From Pantoea rwandensis (GTDB lineage: Bacteria > Pseudomonadota > Gammaproteobacteria > Enterobacterales > Enterobacteriaceae), in assembly GCF_002095475.1 (NCBI RefSeq), contig NZ_MLFR01000042.1, positions 1 through 39,568 of the forward strand: a DNA stretch of 39,568 nt, in the 5' to 3' direction. The notes under the pieces were generated by a model, which was given only the letters and a program-made list of their open reading frames with translations, searched no databases and was not told the origin of the DNA. The position numbers and the translations under genes are program-made. Of the stretch, positions 34,851 to 39,568 are shown one piece after another (position 1 is the stretch's first letter; each line of letters begins with the position of its first letter).

Positions 34851-36150
34851 AGAACTGCGCGGCTTCAGTGGAACCGGTCAGTGCGGTGACTGAAGATTGG
34901 CCGCCCTGAATAACGTTGGTGACACGGTCAAAATAGCCGGTGCCCACTTCCTGCTGATGTGAAGAGAAGGTGTAACCCCTATCACGCGCAGCAAACTCGG
35001 GTTGCTGCACTTTCTCAACGTAATGACGCATACCTTCGCCCTGTGCATAAGCGTGTGCCAGGTCGAACATGTTGAACCACATGCTGTGAATGCCTGCCAA
35101 CGTGATGAACTGGAAACGATAGCCCATATCGCTTAACGCCTGCTGGAAACGGGCGATGGTGCGATCGTCGAGATTCTTCTTCCAGTTAAACGATGGCGAG
35201 CAGTTATACGCCAGTAACTTGCCCGGATATTGCGCGTGAATCGCATCGGCAAACCGCTGCGCCAGTTCCAGATCCGGCGTCGACGTTTCGCACCACAGCA
35301 CATCGGCATAGGGTGCATAGGACAAACCACGGCTGATCGCCTGCTCAATCCCGGCGCGGGTGCGGAAGAATCCTTCAGAGGTGCGCTGCCCCGTGATGAA
35401 CGGTGCGTCACGCTCGTCACAATCTGAGGTGATCAAGTCAGCGGCATCCGCATCGGTGCGAGCCAGCAGGATGGTGGGCACTCCCATCACATCAGCTGCC
35501 AGACGCGCCGCCACCAGTTTCTGAATCGCCTCTTGCGTCGGCACTAATACTTTGCCCCCCATGTGACCGCACTTCTTCACCGCCGCTAACTGATCTTCAA
35601 AATGCACCGCGCCCGCACCGGCTTGGATCATCGACTTCATCAGTTCAAAAGCATTTAGCACGCCGCCAAAACCCGCTTCCGCATCGGCCACAATCGGTAA
35701 GAAGTAATCGATAAATTTATCGTCTTCCGGCGACACACCATTGGCCCACTGAATTTGGTCGGCACGCTGGAAGCTTTGATTAATACGCTCAACCACATTC
35801 GGCACTGAGTTCACCGGGTAGAGCGATTGATCGGGGTACATCTGTCCGGCCATATTAGCATCTGCCGCCACTTGCCAGCCGGAGAGGTAAATGGCCTCAA
35901 TACCCGCTTTGGCTTGTTGTATCGCCTGCCCGCCGGTTAACGCGCCGAGACTATTGATATAACCTTTGGTGGATTCACCGTTGAGCAGTGACCACAGTTT
36001 ATGGGCACCGCGCTCTGCCAGCGTACAGGCCGGATTCACCGAACCCCGTAGGTTAATCACATCTTCCGCGCTGTAAGGACGGGTGATGCCCTGCCAGCGC
36101 GCATCGTTCCAGCTTGATTCCAGTTGTTTGATCTGTTGGTTACGATTCAT
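34849..36150 (-). CDS. aceA: Isocitrate lyase AceA
   Basis: A 433-residue enzyme (434 in E. coli) that splits isocitrate into succinate and glyoxylate. The active-site motif KKCGHMGGKVLVPTQEA holds the catalytic cysteine. SLGALTGGQAIQQAKAGIEA and WCETSTPDLELAQRFADAIH are family landmarks, and the C-terminal lid ends SVTALTGSTEAAQF. TGGAGAACACGCT precedes the ATG, which lies 16 bases after aceB. It is the middle gene of aceBAK. Its 3' end touches the last eroded REP-like unit of the array. Confidence 0.97.
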   Translation of the reverse strand: MNRNQQIKQLESSWNDARWQGITRPYSAEDVINLRGSVNPACTLAERGAHKLWSLLNGESTKGYINSLGALTGGQAIQQAKAGIEAIYLSGWQVAADANMAGQMYPDQSLYPVNSVPNVVERINQSFQRADQIQWANGVSPEDDKFIDYFLPIVADAEAGFGGVLNAFELMKSMIQAGAGAVHFEDQLAAVKKCGHMGGKVLVPTQEAIQKLVAARLAADVMGVPTILLARTDADAADLITSDCDERDAPFITGQRTSEGFFRTRAGIEQAISRGLSYAPYADVLWCETSTPDLELAQRFADAIHAQYPGKLLAYNCSPSFNWKKNLDDRTIARFQQALSDMGYRFQFITLAGIHSMWFNMFDLAHAYAQGEGMRHYVEKVQQPEFAARDRGYTFSSHQQEVGTGYFDRVTNVIQGGQSSVTALTGSTEAAQF

Positions 36151-36166
36151 AGCGTGTTCTCCAGGT

Positions 36167-37765
36167 TCAAGGCAGCAGGCGGTAGCCCGGCAGAGTAAGG
36201 AAAGAAACCAGTTCGTCGTCAGTGGTGATTTGTGCCATCAGTGCGGCGGCGTCGGCAAAGCGTCCATCATTGAATCGTTCATCACCCAGATGGTTCTGCA
36301 GCGCCTGTAGCTCTTCATCCAATAGCCGTTCAAACAGTTGTGCTGTTACCAGTTGGCCATCGTTAAGAATCTGTTTGTGGTGAATCCATTGCCAAATCGA
36401 GGTGCGGGCGATTTCGGCCGTGGCAGCGTCTTCCATCAATCCATCAATCGGTACGCAGCCGTTGCCCCCAATCCACGCTTCAAGATATTGCAAAGCAACA
36501 CGAATATTGGCGCGCATGCCTGATTCAGTGCGTTGACCTCGGCATGGGCGCAGCAGTCGTTCTGCAGTAATCGGTGCGTCATGGTCGCGGCTGACATTGA
36601 GCTGGTTGGGCTGATCAGCCAGTTGACGGTCAAATTCAGCCATCGCGATATCCGCCAAACCCGGATGAGCAACCCAGGTGCCGTCATGTCCATTGCCGGC
36701 TTCACGTGCTTTATCTTCCTGCACCTTCTGCATCACCCAAGCGTTGCGTTCAGCATCTTTACTGGGGATCAGGGCTGACATCCCGCCCATTGCCAACGCG
36801 CCACGACGGTGGCAGGTTCTGATTAGCAGACGTGAATAGGCATCCAGAAAAGGCTGATCCATGCTGATCTGTTGGCGGTCTGGCAAAATACGATCGCCGT
36901 GCTGGGCCAGGGTTTTGATGTAGCTAAAGATGTAATCCCAACGACCACAGTTCAGCCCCACCACGTGATCGCGCAATTCCCATAAGATCTCATCCATCTG
37001 GAATACTGCAGGCAGCGTTTCGATCAGTACCGTCGCTTTGATCGTGCCGCGCGGCAGATCGAAACGATCTTCGCTGAAACGGAAGATCTCGCGCCACCAA
37101 GCTACTTCGCTGGAATGTTCGGTTTTGGGCAGATAAAACCACGGCGCATGACCTTTCTCTAGCAGCGCATCCACGTTGTGGAACAGGTAAAGCGCAAAAT
37201 CAAACAGTCCTCCTGGAATTGCGCGATCGCGCCACTCAACATGCTTTTCATTCAGATGCAGGCCACGCACACGGCACATCAGCAAAGCGGGATCAGATTT
37301 CAATTGGTAAATCTTGCCGGTTTCGCTGGTGAAGCTCAGCGTGCCGTTGACTGCATCGCGCAGCGTCAGTTGACCCTCCATCAACTTCTGCCAGGTGGGC
37401 GACAACGAATCCTCAAAGTCGGCCATGAAGACGTTGACGTTGGCATTCAGTGCGTTGATCACCATCTTGCGATCGGGTGGCCCGGTGATCTCAACGCGGC
37501 GATCGCGCAGCAATTCGGGAATGGATCGTACCTGCCAGCTATTTTCACGAATGGAAACCGTTTCCGAATCAAAGTCGGGTAAAGCACCTTGATCATAACG
37601 TTGCTGACGCTGCTGGCGTGCTTTGAGTAAACGTTCACGCTCCGGTGCAAAGCGGGCAACCAGCGTGTGCAAGAAGTCGATAGCTTCCGGGGTAAGAAGT
37701 TGCCTTTCCGCGTGGGAAAAGGGCTGGCTGAAAGTCAGCGTATTATGAATAACCGAATCTGTCAT
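36167..37765 (-). CDS. aceB: Malate synthase A (AceB)
   Basis: A 532-residue enzyme (533 in E. coli) that condenses glyoxylate with acetyl-CoA to malate. Landmarks are VFMADFEDSLSPTWQKL (with acidic metal ligand), the signature segment LNCGRWDYIFSYIK, and GGMSALIPSKD. The C-terminal catalytic domain contains IDGLMEDAATAEIARTSIWQ with the base aspartate of the family (MEDAAT). CAGGAGCAGCCCGC precedes the ATG. It is the first gene of aceBAK and is preceded by an IclR-like operator and sigma-70-like boxes. Confidence 0.97.
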   Translation of the reverse strand: MTDSVIHNTLTFSQPFSHAERQLLTPEAIDFLHTLVARFAPERERLLKARQQRQQRYDQGALPDFDSETVSIRENSWQVRSIPELLRDRRVEITGPPDRKMVINALNANVNVFMADFEDSLSPTWQKLMEGQLTLRDAVNGTLSFTSETGKIYQLKSDPALLMCRVRGLHLNEKHVEWRDRAIPGGLFDFALYLFHNVDALLEKGHAPWFYLPKTEHSSEVAWWREIFRFSEDRFDLPRGTIKATVLIETLPAVFQMDEILWELRDHVVGLNCGRWDYIFSYIKTLAQHGDRILPDRQQISMDQPFLDAYSRLLIRTCHRRGALAMGGMSALIPSKDAERNAWVMQKVQEDKAREAGNGHDGTWVAHPGLADIAMAEFDRQLADQPNQLNVSRDHDAPITAERLLRPCRGQRTESGMRANIRVALQYLEAWIGGNGCVPIDGLMEDAATAEIARTSIWQWIHHKQILNDGQLVTAQLFERLLDEELQALQNHLGDERFNDGRFADAAALMAQITTDDELVSFLTLPGYRLLP

Positions 37766-37841
37766 GCGGGCTGCTCCTGTTTGATCCGTCTCCTGGTGGT
37801 CGGATCCGGGTGTAGGGTGTTTTTTATACCGGCAAGATCAG

Positions 37842-37882
37842 AGCATAATGATTTTTATTTTGTTTTCAAAAACTATTTCCAT
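37842..37882 (-). promoter_or_regulatory. aceB promoter with overlapping IclR-like box
   Basis: On the minus strand a -35 box TTGAAA (37864-37869) and a -10 box TATGCT (37842-37847) are 16 bases apart. Overlapping the -35 from upstream is TGGAAATAGTTTTTG (37867-37881), whose left half is a perfect IclR half-site. It closely resembles what I recall of the E. coli aceB operator (TGGAAATTGTTTTTG). Occupancy would block RNA polymerase. Confidence 0.7.
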
Positions 37883-37973
37883 TTTTATGGATTAGTTTAT
37901 TTATCCTGCTGAAAATAATGTAATTTAATTCCTCGAAATAAAGGCAATGAATTCCACTCTTTGAATGACAGGC

Positions 37974-38008
37974 AAAAAAAAAGCCGCGACAGCATTAGCG
38001 GTCACGGC
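37974..38008 (-). terminator. Intrinsic terminator of metA
   Basis: On the minus strand GCCGTGAC and GTCGCGGC form an 8-bp stem (one T-G pair) with a 10-base loop, followed by nine T residues. It lies 28 bases after the restored metA stop at 38036, which supports that stop as the original gene end. Confidence 0.92.
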
Positions 38009-38035
38009 AAGATTTTTGAAACTCTCTAGATCGAT

Positions 38036-38964
38036 TTATTCGAGCGTTGGATTCATATGACGAAGATCGAATGGCGTGATCTGGTAAACGTAGTAGTTCA
38101 GCCAGTTGGAGAACAACAGGTTACCGTGCTACGCCAGGTGGCGCGTGGCGGAAGTTCTGGGTTGTCTTGCGGGAAGTAATTGAATGGCACTTCCGGCTGC
38201 AGACCCGCATCATAATCGCGATGATATTCCCCAGATAGCGTCAGGGCATCGTACTCTGGATGGCCAGTGACGAATGCCAGACGTTTGTCTTTACTCGCCA
38301 TCAGATAAGCCCCGGTGGCCTCAGATTCAGCAAACAACTCGAGATCGGTATAGTCGCGAATTAACTGGCTAGGGAAATCAGCATAACGGGAGTGCGGCGC
38401 GAGGAAATTGTCGTCAAATCCTCGGGTTAGCAATGCATGTGGGTGTAAGATCTGATGTTCATACACACCTGATAGCTTGTTGTGGCGCGTTTGTTTTGGG
38501 ATACCGTATAGAATGTTTAAGGCAGCCTGGACAGCCCAACAGACGAACAGTGTTGAAGTGACGTGTTCTTTTGCCCAATGCAGCACGCGTTGTATCTGCG
38601 GCCAGTATGCAACATCGTTGAAATCAACCAATCCCAGCGGTGCACCGGTGACAATCAGTCCATCGAAGTTATCGTGCTCAATATCTTCAAAGTTGCAGTA
38701 GAAGTTGTTCAGATGCTCGCTGGGTGTATTGCGTGATTCACGGCAATCGATGCGCAGCAGTTGGACATCAATCTGCAACGGTGAGTTGGAAAGCAGGCGT
38801 AAGAACTGATTTTCCGTTTCGATTTTCTTCGGCATCAGGTTAAGGATCAGCACTTTTAGCGGTCGAATCTCCTGAACACTGGCGCGCGATGAGGCCATCA
38901 CAAATACGTTCTCATTGCGCAAAAAATTCACTGCCGGCAATTCATCGGGGATCCTGATTGGCAT
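38036..38964 (-). pseudogene. metA: Homoserine O-succinyltransferase MetA with a one-base frameshift near the 3' end
   Basis: MetA makes O-succinylhomoserine, the first committed step of methionine synthesis. Residues 1-279 are intact, with Lys47 in LMPKKIETENQF, Cys142 in VCWAVQAAL, and His235/Glu237 in GHPEYD. After WRS the frame reads TVTCCSPTG and stops at 38098, giving 288 residues. Adding one C after the AGC codon (near 38128) restores HGNLLFSNWLNYYVYQIT and the family end RHMNPTLE at 38036. That is 309 residues, exactly the E. coli length. The stretch past the break stays fully conserved, so the change is recent or a sequencing error. MetJ-like boxes lie upstream. Confidence 0.93.
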
Positions 38965-38986
38965 GTTCTGCTTACCTCTTACTCAT

Positions 38987-39018
38987 AACCGTATAAACGT
39001 TTAGACATCCAGATGCCC
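38987..39018. promoter_or_regulatory. Tandem MetJ-box-like octamers upstream of metA
   Basis: Adjacent 8-mers on the plus strand resemble the met box AGACGTCT: AACCGTAT (5 of 8), AAACGTTT (6), AGACATCC (6) and AGATGCCC (5). Tandem, phased octamers just before metA are where MetJ-S-adenosylmethionine binds in E. coli. The array starts 22 bases before the metA ATG. Confidence 0.6.
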
Positions 39019-39321
39019 GAGGTTAGCTTGACCTAGTCAGAATGTCGAGTCTTCATGCGGTTTATGAAAATGTTTCAGCTTAAAGCGGGATTCATACTGG
39101 TAAATAGGTTATTTAAGTCGCGTTTTGACAGTCCTGATGCTTGGATTTATGCTTATTTTGCATATAGGCGTGATTTTGAGAATGGGTTTTTCATTGCTGA
39201 AATGTGGATCTAATTCAACGAAGATTGATCGCCGTTTGGAGTCAAAACTGCAGCGATTGGCTTCAGGAGTGGCTGCCGTTCAGTGGATACAAAATAGAAT
39301 CAAATTACTGCTGATTTATCA
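39019..39321. other. Gene-free stretch with no recognised feature
   Basis: About 300 AT-richer bases between the metA control region and the mobB-like fragments. The only open frame (39125-39328, 67 codons) opens with TTG, lacks a ribosome site, and resembles no family I know. Its first half is hydrophobic. I do not call it. Confidence 0.4.
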
Positions 39322-39330
39322 GGATTAGCC

Positions 39331-39396
39331 GAAGGATTTGGAGGTTAACCTTTATCTCACATCACGCTGTGGCGGCGTGGTATCAAAGGCGAAATT
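39331..39396 (+). pseudogene. Decayed mobB-like fragment, copy 1
   Basis: This 66-base segment aligns without gaps to 39440-39505, exactly 109 bases downstream. By hand count 48 of 66 bases match. In the matching frame it reads EGFGG, a TAA stop, then PLSHITLWRRGIKGEI, parallel to EGFKDEPVPKIALWRRGVRGEV of copy 2 (quoted as EGFKDEP then VPKIALWRRGVRGEV). The stop codon and missing flanks show that it is a remnant. Confidence 0.6.
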
Positions 39397-39568
39397 GGCC
39401 GCGCGTATGGACAGCTCAGAGCTGGATTTGGTGTTGGTTGAAGGATTTAAAGACGAGCCTGTACCTAAAATTGCGCTGTGGCGGCGGGGTGTCAGAGGAG
39501 AAGTGGCTGATTTACTGGACGAATACGTGATTGCGCTGGTCAGCGATGAGAAATTAACGATCGGCCGC
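39389..39568 (+). pseudogene. MobB-like C-terminal fragment, copy 2, running off the window
   Basis: The frame reads AKLAARMDSSELDLVLVEGF, then KDEPVPKIALWRRGVRGEVA and DLLDEYVIALVSDEKLTIGR up to the window edge. This resembles the C-terminal half of MobB, which helps attach GMP or CMP to molybdopterin, including the family segment LDLILVEGFKHE. The N-terminal P-loop half (GxxGSGKTTL) is absent upstream: the frame is open only from 39329, where a TAG precedes it. An ATG at 39407 lacks a ribosome site. It may be a remnant of a truncated gene or the 5' part of a shortened one. The 3' end is not visible. Confidence 0.6.

Noticed and set aside
39125..39328. 67-codon open frame with a hydrophobic first half
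   Set aside because: It opens with TTG, lacks a ribosome site, and overlaps sequence leading into the decayed mobB-like copy.

Overview
The window is chromosomal DNA of an enteric gammaproteobacterium. Protein sequences match Escherichia coli K-12 counterparts closely in sequence and length. Gene order, the Cys/His-rich ZntA N-terminus and the local repeats point to the Erwiniaceae, most likely Pantoea or a near relative. This placement is by memory of the families, not by a database search. I see no phage, insertion sequence, CRISPR array, tRNA or rRNA, and no novel multi-gene system. The novelty lies in repeats, two broken genes and one remnant.

Layout. Positions 1-5530 hold yhhM, yhhN, zntA, tusA, yhhQ and dcrB, in the E. 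coli order. They include a ZntR-type promoter before zntA and an ERIC element before yhhQ. Positions 5700-16600 hold the glycogen operon glgBXCAP and asd, all on the minus strand. glgX carries a one-base frameshift. Positions 16800-19600 hold yhgN, a small DUF805-like gene, a PanS-like transporter and aqpZ. Positions 19840-27860 hold lysC with a lysine riboswitch, divergent from pgi, then the exopolysaccharide operon yjbEFGH. Positions 28058-38964 hold metH, iclR, the glyoxylate-shunt operon aceBAK and metA. metA carries a one-base frameshift near its 3' end. The last 250 bases hold two tandem fragments of a mobB-like gene.

Function. The genes are mainly housekeeping: glycogen synthesis and breakdown, aspartate-family amino acids (lysC, asd, metA, metH), acetate growth (aceBAK with IclR), zinc export and envelope polysaccharide. 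Regulatory sites visible by eye include the ZntR operator, the lysine riboswitch, IclR-like boxes at iclR and aceB, a MetR-like site at metH, MetJ-like boxes at metA, and several intrinsic terminators.

The most interesting feature is a dispersed family of 24-base elements: a GTAG head followed by a 20-base palindrome, whose arms change in a compensated way between copies. They lie as inverted pairs at gene ends, and three pairs form a 103-bp tandem array between aceA and aceK. They look like REP/BIME elements of the kind mobilised by RAYT transposases. No RAYT gene lies in the window.
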